Counted from the stretch's first letter, positions 1 through 6,536 are shown. The stretch: 13,234 nt of DNA from JBFLYE01 sp040756715 [NCBI: bacterium] (GCA_040756715.1 JBFLYE010000088.1:1545-14778), one strand, 5' to 3'. Program-made: numbers and translations. The notes: generated by a model from the sequence alone, not told the origin.

Positions 1-191
<191 letters not shown>

Positions 192-653
192 TTACTTTTC
201 TTGTAAAACATCTAGAAATTCTTGTATATCTTTGCTATAGATTTCTTTAAGTTTCATTGCATCTTCAAGAATCAATCTAACCTTTCTTTTATCCAGTTCA
301 TAAGAATAGGCGTGCCGAAAAAAGTGTCTGAAGGCTCTAAGGTTATCTAATAAAACATAGCTTTTCTGTGAGATAAAAGGCGGCCGAACCCCTTCAATGG
401 AAATGGTCATTCTTTTAAGTAGTTCCAAATGGTATCTACTTTTATCAGAAATGTAATTTTCAAATGTATCAGCTATTATTTTGAATAAATCCTCAAAGGC
501 ACAATAGAGGTTGTGCAATTGATACCCAATGCTTTCTATTCCTGGCATTCCCTTTTTCCCTCTACGCTCTTCAAGTTTTATATATATATTTTCTATATCC
601 CTTACTTGAGCCTTTACATCTGCCTTTAATATAGCTAATCTTCCCTTATCCAT
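192..653 (-). CDS. HepT-like HEPN-domain protein (putative RNase toxin)
   Basis: A 153-residue, mostly helical protein. Residues 109-116 read RHFFRHAY, which fits the R-x4-H-x-Y motif (R109, H114, Y116) of HepT-type HEPN ribonucleases; in characterised HepT the R and H are needed for RNA cleavage and the Tyr is the residue adenylylated by the partner antitoxin. Charged helices follow (ELDKRKVRLILED). The ATG at 653 is supported by AAGGAAGG a few bases upstream. The gene overlaps the end of the upstream nucleotidyltransferase gene by 19 bp, the usual coupling for HEPN/MNT modules. By inference it is the toxin half of a type VII-like toxin-antitoxin pair, but toxicity cannot be read from sequence. 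It could instead be a non-toxic HEPN partner protein. There is no signal peptide or membrane segment, so it is probably cytosolic. Confidence 0.8.
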   Translation of the reverse strand: MDKGRLAILKADVKAQVRDIENIYIKLEERRGKKGMPGIESIGYQLHNLYCAFEDLFKIIADTFENYISDKSRYHLELLKRMTISIEGVRPPFISQKSYVLLDNLRAFRHFFRHAYSYELDKRKVRLILEDAMKLKEIYSKDIQEFLDVLQEK

Positions 654-991
654 CTTATACCTTCCTTTTTCACTTTATTCTTAAGCCTATGGCCTTCCAA
701 TTGAACAATATCCACATCTACCCCAACCTCACTTGAGATAAAAGACATTGCCTTAAAAAAATTATAGTCTTTTAATCCCAAAAATCCAATGTCTATATCA
801 GAATCTTTCATAAATCTTCCTTGTTTAACTATTGAACCAAAGAGATATGCCTCCTTAAATGGAATCTCTATAGATAATTTGTTCAACGCATTAAAAACCT
901 TTTCTATCAACCGAACCCGTAAATCCTCTCCTTTCTTCTTCTTGTCTTCAATGGTTGCATCTAAGAAATAGGTTGAAAATTTTGTCTTCAT
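635..991 (-). CDS. Minimal nucleotidyltransferase (MntA-like putative antitoxin)
   Basis: A 118-residue protein of the DNA polymerase beta-like minimal nucleotidyltransferase fold. G52-S53 and D65-x-D67 (GSIVKQGRFMKDSDIDIGF) form the GS...DxD metal and nucleotide site, and D94 in VDVDIVQL is the likely third catalytic acid. Eleven residues separate GS from the first Asp, where the classical MNT motif has ten. In type VII systems such proteins transfer AMP units to the HepT tyrosine and neutralise it, and the 19-bp overlap with the HEPN gene supports that partnership. The start is uncertain: ATG at 991 is preferred, but a TTG at 997 gives two more residues and is better spaced from AGGG (1002-1005). 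The gene is first in its two-gene unit, 155 bp after fmt. Confidence 0.8.
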   Translation of the reverse strand: MKTKFSTYFLDATIEDKKKKGEDLRVRLIEKVFNALNKLSIEIPFKEAYLFGSIVKQGRFMKDSDIDIGFLGLKDYNFFKAMSFISSEVGVDVDIVQLEGHRLKNKVKKEGIRWIRED

Positions 992-997
992 AAACAA

Positions 998-1152
998 TTA
1001 TTCCCTATGTTTAGGTATCCTAAATGGCTTCGCTTTCCCTTCGTATTCCAAAATCCTAAATAAATCTGCTCTAGGCTCTTGGCTCAAACTCTGACCCTTC
1101 AGCCTTGAGCTATTCTGTTTAGAATTTTGTGCGTTGGGATTATCCCGAATCC
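998..1152. other. Intergenic region rich in short repeats between fmt and the HEPN/NTase pair
   Basis: This 155-bp gap has no credible gene. It contains a perfect palindrome at 1010-1024, two copies of ATCCTAAAT (1017-1025 and 1053-1061), an imperfect hairpin GCTCAA...TTGAGC at 1082-1110, ATTCT-GTTT-AGAAT at 1112-1125, and GGGAT-T-ATCCC at 1136-1146 just after the fmt stop. None is followed by a U-tract on the minus strand, so I see no intrinsic terminator. The promoter for the HEPN/NTase pair should lie here if it is transcribed separately, but I cannot pick convincing -35/-10 hexamers. Confidence 0.5.
1010..1024. promoter_or_regulatory. Perfect inverted repeat upstream of the HEPN/NTase operon (possible operator)
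   Basis: TTTAGG-TAT-CCTAAA is a 6-bp perfect inverted repeat with a 3-bp centre. It starts 18 bp upstream of the ATG at 991 and 12 bp upstream of the alternative TTG. Its position before the first gene of a toxin-antitoxin-like pair fits an autoregulatory operator or a small leader hairpin. The overlapping 9-mer ATCCTAAAT recurs at 1053-1061. The function is inferred from position and symmetry only. Confidence 0.35.
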
Positions 1153-1171
1153 TTAAATCCTTAAATCCCGA
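1148..1171. repeat. 8-bp tandem repeat covering the end of fmt
   Basis: Three adjacent units AATCCTTA / AATCCTTA / AATCCCGA on the plus strand. The fmt stop codon (1153-1155) and its last few codons, encoding RDLRI, lie inside this array, so the C-terminal tail of Fmt is repeat-derived. Confidence 0.7.
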
Positions 1172-2046
1172 TTTTTCCCTTTAACTCCACAAAGAAACTC
1201 ATAGCCAGAGATAGGCCTTTTCCCACTTTTTTGAACCAAATCAAGGACAATTGAGCCTTTGCCACAACCTATAATTAACCCTTTATCCTTTTTTCCCAGT
1301 ATTTTTAAAGGCTCTCCCTCAATCTCAGAGAGCCTTGCCTTTAATACCTTTATCCTTTCATTATAAAGTCTCATCCAAACACCAGGGTCCTTTGGAACAC
1401 CCCTTATAAGGTTAAAAATCTTCCTATTTTCCTCTTTAAAATCAAGCTCAATAGCCTCTTTTATCTTTGGAGCAAATGTGGGAATGCCCTCCTGTTTTTT
1501 CCTTCCTGCCTTTCCTTCTTCAATCAAAGAAATTACATCCCTTAGGGCATCTTTTCCTATTTCAGAAAGCCTTAAAGATAGGCTTTCATAATCATCAATT
1601 TCTGAAATATCAATTTCTCTTTGGAGAATTATATCGCCTCCATCCATTGTCTCATCCATCCAGAATATGGTTACACCAGTTTTCTCCTCTTGGTTTATCA
1701 AAGCCCAGCTAATTGGAGATGCTCCCCGATATTTTGGAAGCAAGGATGGATGGAGGTTTATCGCCTTATAGTTTGAAATTATCTCCTTTGGTAATATCTT
1801 GCCATAAGCAACAACCACAATTAGATCAAAAGAGATTTGTGAAATAATAGGAAGAATGTCATCAGTTTGAAAAACCCTTATTCCAAGAGATTCTGCGATG
1901 AGCTTTAAAGGATTTGGAAAGATTTTAAGGCCCCTTCCCTTTGGCTTATCTGGCTTTGTTATTAGGCTAATATTGTGTTTCTTCTCAAAAAGCCCCTTTA
2001 AAGGCAAAATTGCAAAATCTGATGTTGCTAAAAAAAGGATGTTCAT
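1153..2046 (-). CDS. fmt: Methionyl-tRNA formyltransferase
   Basis: This enzyme transfers the formyl group of 10-formyl-THF to Met-tRNA(fMet) for translation initiation in the cytosol. The 297-residue protein has the N-terminal formyltransferase domain (about 1-180), with the catalytic triad visible: N97 and H99 in NLHPSLLPKYRGASPI and D135 in MDGGDI. A C-terminal OB-like domain (about 200-290) ends with GKRPISGYEFLCGVKG. Length is slightly below the usual 305-315. The ATG at 2046 overlaps the folK stop in a 4-bp ATGA, indicating translational coupling. The last residues (RDLRI) come from an 8-bp tandem repeat. It is the last gene of the folD run, and FolD in the same run makes its formyl donor. 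Identity is secure. Confidence 0.97.
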   Translation of the reverse strand: MNILFLATSDFAILPLKGLFEKKHNISLITKPDKPKGRGLKIFPNPLKLIAESLGIRVFQTDDILPIISQISFDLIVVVAYGKILPKEIISNYKAINLHPSLLPKYRGASPISWALINQEEKTGVTIFWMDETMDGGDIILQREIDISEIDDYESLSLRLSEIGKDALRDVISLIEEGKAGRKKQEGIPTFAPKIKEAIELDFKEENRKIFNLIRGVPKDPGVWMRLYNERIKVLKARLSEIEGEPLKILGKKDKGLIIGCGKGSIVLDLVQKSGKRPISGYEFLCGVKGKNRDLRI

Positions 2047-2564
2047 TTTTTATCAAGCTCTAAAAGAAGCTCAGAAATTGTCTTCTTATGTATGGGATGA
2101 ATAAAATCCTCTGCTATTTCTTGAAGACAAACAAGGGCAAATTTTCTATTTATAAGCTTCTTATGAGGAATAACAAGGTCTTTCTCGTTAATTACAAGCT
2201 CTCCATAGAGGAGGATGTCAATATCGATTATCCTTGGGCCATATTTTTTTGCCCTTTTTCTTCCTATCGTTTTCTCAATTTCTTTAAGCTTTAAAAGAAG
2301 ATTTTGGGGTGAAAGGTTTGTCTCAATCTTTATCGCACAATTTAAAAAAAATGGTTGGTCTTTATATCCCCAGGGTTCTGTCTCATAAATTCTTGATGTT
2401 TTAATTATGGATGCTATTTTATCAATAAAGGATAGGGCATTTTCAATATTTTTAGACCTATCTCCAATATTTGAACCCAAAAGAAGAAACGCATTGACTT
2501 TGGGATTCGGGATTTTTGCTTTTTCATTCCGCATTCTAAATTCCCCATTCCGCATTTCATTCAT
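2043..2564 (-). CDS. folK: 2-amino-4-hydroxy-6-hydroxymethyldihydropteridine pyrophosphokinase (HPPK)
   Basis: HPPK transfers pyrophosphate from ATP to 6-hydroxymethyl-dihydropterin in folate synthesis. Residues 25-173 carry the family landmarks: LGSNIGDR (29-36), YETEPWGYKDQPFFLNC (60-76), YGPRIIDIDILLYG (108-121) with the Mg-binding D114 and D116, and IPH at 132-134. The first 24 residues are unusual. They begin MNEMRNGEFRMRNE and are encoded by a degenerate 7-bp repeat, whereas HPPK normally starts only a few residues before LGSN. ATG at 2564 is chosen because it forms a 4-bp ATGA overlap with the corrected mnmA stop (2561-2563). Other in-frame ATGs inside the repeat, at residues 4 and 11, are alternatives. 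It overlaps fmt downstream by 4 bp. Confidence 0.95.
   Translation of the reverse strand: MNEMRNGEFRMRNEKAKIPNPKVNAFLLLGSNIGDRSKNIENALSFIDKIASIIKTSRIYETEPWGYKDQPFFLNCAIKIETNLSPQNLLLKLKEIEKTIGRKRAKKYGPRIIDIDILLYGELVINEKDLVIPHKKLINRKFALVCLQEIAEDFIHPIHKKTISELLLELDKK
2525..2559. repeat. Degenerate 7-bp tandem repeat at the folK start
   Basis: About five heptads on the plus strand: CATTCCG, CATTCTA, AATTCCC, CATTCCG, CATTTCA. This is the same CAYTCCS family as the array inside ispE at 3835-3890. Read on the coding strand it encodes the MRNGEFRMRNE-like start of FolK. Confidence 0.75.
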
Positions 2565-3572
2565 TCTATTATTCCACCCCCAAGAACAACATCTCCCTCA
2601 TAAAACACAACAGATTGGCCAGGGGTAATGGCAAATTGGGGCTTTTCAAATTTTACCGCTAGCCTACCCTTCTCAATTTTTCTCACAATTGCTGGTTCGT
2701 CCTGGCTTCTATACCTTATTTTGCAAGATACATTTCTGGGTTCTTCTATATCAACAAAAAGATTTATATCCCCTAAGTTTAATTCGTCTTTATAAAGCCC
2801 TTCCCTTTCTCCTACAATAATTGCATTTTTCTCTTTATCTATCCTGATTACATAGAGGGGCTTCCTTGCTGAAATGCCTATTTTTTCCCTCTGTCCAATG
2901 GTAAAAAAATGAAATTCCAGGATGGCTTCCTAAAACATTCCCCAATTTATCCAAAATAGGGCCTTCTTTTACTAAATCGGGGTGTTTTTCCAAAAGGTAT
3001 TTTTTATAATCATTATTAGGGATAAAGCATATCTCGCTGCTCTCTTTTTTTATGGGAAATCCCAATTTCTTTGCAATTTTTATTACCCCATCCTTTGTCC
3101 TGCATCCAAGTGGCATTAGAATATGCTTAAGATATTCCCTTTTTATTGGATAGAGAAAATATGATTGGTCTTTTTTTAAATCAATCCCTTTCTTAAGCCT
3201 TCCCTTTTCTATCCTTGCATAATGGCCTGCGGCAATATATTCTACATCCAATTCTTGTGCTTTTTTTAAGAGAAAATTAAATTTTATGTATTTATTGCAC
3301 ATTATACAGGGATTTGGCGTTATCCCATTTTTATAACATGCTACAAATTTATCAATTACCATTTTTTTAAAGCTATCCTTAATGTCTATTGAATAATGAG
3401 GGATTCCCAATTTAGCGGCTATATTTTTTACATCATTTATTTTGCAACACCTATTTTCATCTTCCTCCATCTTAAATGTTATCCCAATAACATTATACCC
3501 TTTTTCCTTAAGCAAATAGGCACAAACAGAGGAATCGATACCACCGCTCATTCCCACAAGAACGCTTTTCAT
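2561..3572 (-). CDS. mnmA: tRNA-specific 2-thiouridylase MnmA, with apparent one-base frameshift
   Basis: MnmA thiolates U34 of Lys, Glu and Gln tRNAs. The open frame from ATG 3572 has the PP-loop SGGIDSS (9-15), RCC at 41-43, the first catalytic Cys in NPCIMCN (C92), AAGHYAR (114-120) and the second catalytic Cys in SSEICF (C182). After residue 223 the family sequence breaks and the frame closes at 2835. Dropping one base from the A7 run at 2903-2909 restores TIGQREKIGISARKP and a complete C-terminal domain ending VVFYEGDVVLGGGIIE, with stop at 2561-2563. The corrected protein is about 336 residues, close to family length. It overlaps ispE upstream and folK downstream by 4-bp ATGA junctions. 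The reading frame past the break is well conserved, which favours a sequencing or assembly error, or a very recent mutation, over an old pseudogene. Confidence 0.9.
2903..2909. other. Homopolymer (A7) frameshift site in mnmA
   Basis: Seven A on the plus strand (T7 in the coding strand). With six, the codons read TCA-TTT-TTT-ACC-ATT-GGA-CAG and give SFFTIGQ, the conserved MnmA motif; with seven, they give SFFYHWT and an early stop. Confidence 0.85.
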
Positions 3573-4414
3573 ATCGGTTTTACAACCTTTGCCTTTATCC
3601 TAAGATAAAGCAGGGCTTTTCTTACCCTTTCTGCATCCTTTCTTTTGTTAAAAATCCCAAATAATGTAGGGCCTGAACCTGACATCAAGGCATTTAAGGC
3701 ACCCCCTTTTATAAGATATTCCTTCATTTTTCCAATCTCTGGATATTTTCTTATGGTTACAGATTCAAGACAATTATGTAAATTCTTTGCAATCCCAAAA
3801 ATATCCCCATTTTTTATTGCCAAAATCATCTTCTCTATTCCGCATTCCGCACTCCGCACTCCGCACTCCCCACTCCCCATTCCCCATTCTTGATATACCT
3901 CCCTTGTGGATACCTTAAATGGAAAAACAACAAGGAGAAAAAAACAATCCGGGATTAAGGGAAGCTTTATAAGTTTTTCTCCCTTTCCTTCTCCTAAACA
4001 TGTTCCCTTCTCAAGGAAAAAGCAAACATCGGCTCCAAGCCTTTCCCCTATTTTTTTTAATTCATCTAAAGAGAGGGAAAGCCCCCAAAATCTATTTAAA
4101 GCAAGGAGGCATTCTGCACAATTTGATGAACCTCCACCCATGCCAGCAGATATGGGAATATGCTTTTTAATTACAATTTTTGCCCCCTTTTTGCCACCTG
4201 TATATTCAAGTAAAGAAAGGGCTGCTTTATGGACAAGATTTTCTTTTTCTAAAATAGGAGGGCAAAAAACACTTAATGCAGGGGCTGGAAATATCTTTAT
4301 CTTGTCGAAGAGACTTATTGTCTGGAATATTGTTTTTATATTATGGAAGCCATCATTTCTTTTTCCTTCTACTACTAAAGAAAGGTTTATCTTGGCAGGG
4401 GATTCTACTTCCAC
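3569..4414 (-). CDS. ispE: 4-diphosphocytidyl-2-C-methyl-D-erythritol kinase
   Basis: IspE phosphorylates CDP-ME in the MEP isoprenoid pathway. The 281-residue GHMP kinase shows SPAKINLSL (5-13) with the catalytic Lys at 8, the ATP loop PISAGMGGGSSNCA (87-100), GADVCFF with the catalytic Asp at 129, and the C-terminal GHMP motif LMSGSGPTLFGIF (243-255). The GTG start at 4414 lies inside the end of the rpsA-like gene (10-bp overlap). The stop forms ATGA with the mnmA start. An unusual segment at about residues 177-194 (GMGSGECGVRSAECGIEK) is encoded by a 7-bp tandem repeat. It lies between VSTREVYQ and MILAIKNGD, in the variable region where family members have a non-repetitive loop, so the core probably still folds. 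Confidence 0.96.
   Translation of the reverse strand: MEVESPAKINLSLVVEGKRNDGFHNIKTIFQTISLFDKIKIFPAPALSVFCPPILEKENLVHKAALSLLEYTGGKKGAKIVIKKHIPISAGMGGGSSNCAECLLALNRFWGLSLSLDELKKIGERLGADVCFFLEKGTCLGEGKGEKLIKLPLIPDCFFLLVVFPFKVSTREVYQEWGMGSGECGVRSAECGIEKMILAIKNGDIFGIAKNLHNCLESVTIRKYPEIGKMKEYLIKGGALNALMSGSGPTLFGIFNKRKDAERVRKALLYLRIKAKVVKPI
3835..3890. repeat. 7-bp tandem repeat (eight units) inside ispE
   Basis: On the plus strand the units are CTATTCC, GCATTCC, GCACTCC three times, CCACTCC, CCATTCC and CCATTCT, 56 bp in all. The coding strand reads GGARTGS units in successive frames, giving glycine-, glutamate- and cysteine-containing residues. The same unit recurs at 2525-2559 in folK. The ispE frame is open through the array. 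Confidence 0.9.
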
Positions 4415-5622
4415 TTATTGCGTTTTGATCTTTGCATTTTTTTGTTTTGCTTGCTCTCTAAAATCTCAGAAAGTGTAAATCCACCCTTTCTTTGGCTTCT
4501 AAGGAATCTTTCTACCTGGTTATCTTCTTTTATGCCTTTTAAGCTCAATGTCATCTTTTGTTTTTCTGGATTAAGCTCTATTACCCTTACCTCTATCTCC
4601 TGACCTTCACTTAATGCCTCCTTATCCATCTCCCTCTTTGGAAGAAATCCCTCAACATCATCAATGGTTACAAAGGCATAGTTTGGTGTTATCTTTGATA
4701 CCCTTCCAGAAACTACAGAACCAATATCTAATCTATTCCTTATGGTCTCCCAGGGTGAAGGGAGTGCATCCTTAAGGCTTAATGAAACCCTGTGATTTTC
4801 TTTATCAACCTTTATCACAACAAGAGGAACTACTTCACTTTTCTTTAAAACATCTTTGGGGTGCTTTATATTTCTGTAGGAAAGCTCAGAGAGAGGGATA
4901 AGGCCCTGAATCCCTCCAATATCAACAAAAGCACCAAAATCTGTAAGCTTTACAACCTTTCCAGAAACAATTTTCCCATTTTCCAACTCATTGATAAGCC
5001 TTTCCCTCCTTTTCCTTTTCTCATCCTCCTCTACCTTTCTCAAAGAAAGGACGACATCCTTTTTTTTCCTATCAAATTCAAGAATCTTAAGTCTAACCTC
5101 TTTCCCAACATATGATTCAAGATTCCTTACAGGTTCTTTCTTTATATGGGAAATGGGAATAAATCCAGGGATACCAAGGTCAACTACCAATCCCCCCTTT
5201 ACTTGAGAAGAAATCATCCCAGAAATAACCTCATCCTTAGAAAACGCATTTTGAATTCTATCTAAGGCCTTTTTAAGGTCTGCCCTCTTTTTTGAAAGGA
5301 TAAAATTTCCATTATTATTGGATAAAACAATTACCTCTATTTCATCCCCTATTTGGACAATATCATCAGGGCTTTTAAACTCCTTTAAAGATAATTCATT
5401 AAATGGAATTATTCCCTCCTCTTTTAGCCCAATAGAAATAAGGATGCCCTCATTGCTTTTTCCAACCACGACCCCTTTTGTAACAATTCCTGGATTTATC
5501 TTTGGAAAATTCTTTTCATAGAACAATGCCTTTTCTAGTTTTTCTTTTTTTGCTTTATCGCTTTCCTTTCCTATCTTTGTTTCAACCTCTCTTATTGCCC
5601 TTTTTATAATGTCATTCTCCAT
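4405..5622 (-). CDS. rpsA: S1-type RNA-binding protein, ribosomal protein S1-like (four S1 domains)
   Basis: The 405-residue protein has four S1/OB repeats at about 46-112, 131-196, 216-285 and 300-364. The third is the most canonical, with GKVVKLTDFGAFVDIGG then GLIPLSELS and VSLSLKDA. A basic, charged tail (SKQNKKMQRSKRNKWK) follows. Ribosomal protein S1 helps load mRNA onto the 30S subunit. Enterobacterial S1 has six domains and about 557 residues, whereas four-domain forms occur in many other bacteria and may act as looser RNA-binding factors, so the ribosomal role is probable rather than proven. A lysine- and glutamate-rich helical segment (about 1-40) precedes the first domain. The gene overlaps folD upstream by 11 bp and ispE downstream by 10 bp, inside a six-gene overlapping run. 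Confidence 0.88.
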   Translation of the reverse strand: MENDIIKRAIREVETKIGKESDKAKKEKLEKALFYEKNFPKINPGIVTKGVVVGKSNEGILISIGLKEEGIIPFNELSLKEFKSPDDIVQIGDEIEVIVLSNNNGNFILSKKRADLKKALDRIQNAFSKDEVISGMISSQVKGGLVVDLGIPGFIPISHIKKEPVRNLESYVGKEVRLKILEFDRKKKDVVLSLRKVEEDEKRKRRERLINELENGKIVSGKVVKLTDFGAFVDIGGIQGLIPLSELSYRNIKHPKDVLKKSEVVPLVVIKVDKENHRVSLSLKDALPSPWETIRNRLDIGSVVSGRVSKITPNYAFVTIDDVEGFLPKREMDKEALSEGQEIEVRVIELNPEKQKMTLSLKGIKEDNQVERFLRSQRKGGFTLSEILESKQNKKMQRSKRNKWK

Positions 5623-6484
5623 TTTGTTTTTCTGCAGAGGTTACTGTATTAACAAGAAGCATTGTTATGGTCATAGGACCTACGCCACCGGGGACAGGGG
5701 TTATAAACCCTGCCTTTTTAGATACATTTTCAAAATCGCAATCGCCAACAATCTTTTCACCCATTCTGTTTATTCCCACATCGATAACACAAGAACCCTC
5801 TTTTACCATATCTTCTTTTACAAATTTTGCCTTTCCTATGGCAGCGACTAATATATCAGCTCCTTTACAAATATCAGAAAGGTTCTTTGTCTTTGAATGG
5901 CATATTGTAACTGTAGCATTAGCAGAAAGGAGAAGGAGGGCTATGGGTTTTCCAACAATATTTGACCTTCCCAAGACAACAGCATTAGACCCTTCTATTT
6001 TAACAGAAGATCTTATAAGCATTTCCATAATCCCATAGGGTGTGCAAGGAAGAAAAAGTTTATTTTCTTTCATCTTATAAAAATCCTTTTCTAAAAAGAA
6101 TTTCCCCACATTATAATAATGAAAGCCATCAACATCCTTATTGGGCGATATAGAAGACAAAACCAAATTTTCATCTATATGTGAAGGAAGGGGAAGCTGA
6201 ACAAGGATTCCATGTATGCTTTTATCAGAATTTATCCCTTCAATGAGGGAGATAAGTTGATCAGAGGTTATATTTTCTTCTAAATTGTATTGCCTTGAGT
6301 ATATTCCAAGCTTTTCGCAGGCAGATGTTTTGTTTCGGACATAAACAATGGATGCGGGATTGCTTCCTACAAGGATTGTAGCAAGGCCAGGGGTTATCCC
6401 CCTTTTCTTTAGCTCATCAATCCGTCCCCTTAATTCAGCCCTTATTTCTTCTCCTATTTTCTTTCCATCTATTATTTCAGCCAT
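5612..6484 (-). CDS. folD: Bifunctional methylenetetrahydrofolate dehydrogenase / methenyl-THF cyclohydrolase
   Basis: FolD interconverts 5,10-methylene-THF and 10-formyl-THF. The 290-residue protein is full length. It shows YVRNK (48-52) with the catalytic Tyr48 and Lys52, QLPLPSHI (96-103), PNKDVDGFH (114-122), PCTPYGIMEML (146-156), the Rossmann-fold GRSNIVGKP (172-180) and the C-terminal signature TPVPGGVGPMTI (262-273). The ATG at 6484 has no clear Shine-Dalgarno sequence. A promoter-like -10 hexamer ends 11 bp upstream, which would give a very short or absent leader. It heads the run that ends with fmt, whose enzyme uses FolD's product. The 3' end overlaps the S1 gene by 11 bp. Confidence 0.97.
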   Translation of the reverse strand: MAEIIDGKKIGEEIRAELRGRIDELKKRGITPGLATILVGSNPASIVYVRNKTSACEKLGIYSRQYNLEENITSDQLISLIEGINSDKSIHGILVQLPLPSHIDENLVLSSISPNKDVDGFHYYNVGKFFLEKDFYKMKENKLFLPCTPYGIMEMLIRSSVKIEGSNAVVLGRSNIVGKPIALLLLSANATVTICHSKTKNLSDICKGADILVAAIGKAKFVKEDMVKEGSCVIDVGINRMGEKIVGDCDFENVSKKAGFITPVPGGVGPMTITMLLVNTVTSAEKQNGE

Positions 6485-6495
6485 TCTATTGCTAT

Positions 6496-6523
6496 TTTAT
6501 ATAATAACGCCAAGAAAAGTAAA
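6496..6523 (-). promoter_or_regulatory. Candidate sigma-70-type promoter for the folD run
   Basis: On the minus strand TTTACT (6518-6523) is followed after 16 bp by TATAAA (6496-6501), inside the only sizeable gap (52 bp) between ftsZ and fmt. Four of six and five of six bases match the -35 and -10 consensus. The -10 ends 11 bp before the folD ATG, so the transcript would be nearly leaderless. This is AT-rich sequence, so chance matches are likely. Confidence 0.4.
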
Positions 6524-6536
6524 GAAAATTTTTTAA

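Noticed and set aside
789-971. Plus-strand ORF opposite the nucleotidyltransferase gene, and similar plus-strand ORFs across the window
   Set aside because: They are antisense to well-recognised minus-strand genes, show no family motifs and have no ribosome-binding sites of note. They are shadows of the real reading frames.
192-997. Insertion-sequence or phage origin of the HEPN/NTase module
   Set aside because: There is no transposase, integrase, flanking target duplication or clear terminal inverted repeat, and base usage looks like its neighbours.
1136-1146. GGGAT-T-ATCCC as an intrinsic terminator for fmt
   Set aside because: The stem is four to five base pairs with a tiny loop, and no U-tract follows on the minus strand.
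998-1152. A tRNA or small RNA gene in the fmt to HEPN/NTase gap
   Set aside because: The hairpins are short and imperfect, no cloverleaf or CCA-like end can be built, and no promoter plus terminator pair is visible.
2561-2909. Programmed frameshifting as the explanation for mnmA
   Set aside because: I see no downstream pseudoknot or upstream Shine-Dalgarno-like stimulator, and family members do not need a frameshift. Sequencing error or recent mutation is simpler.
2835-3572. Annotating mnmA as a naturally short 245-residue protein
   Set aside because: The last 20 or so residues match nothing in the family, while the other frame continues the conserved sequence without a gap to a stop that couples to folK.
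3835-3890. Possible CRISPR array
   Set aside because: The repeat unit is 7 bp with no spacers and the array lies inside an open coding frame; no cas genes are present.
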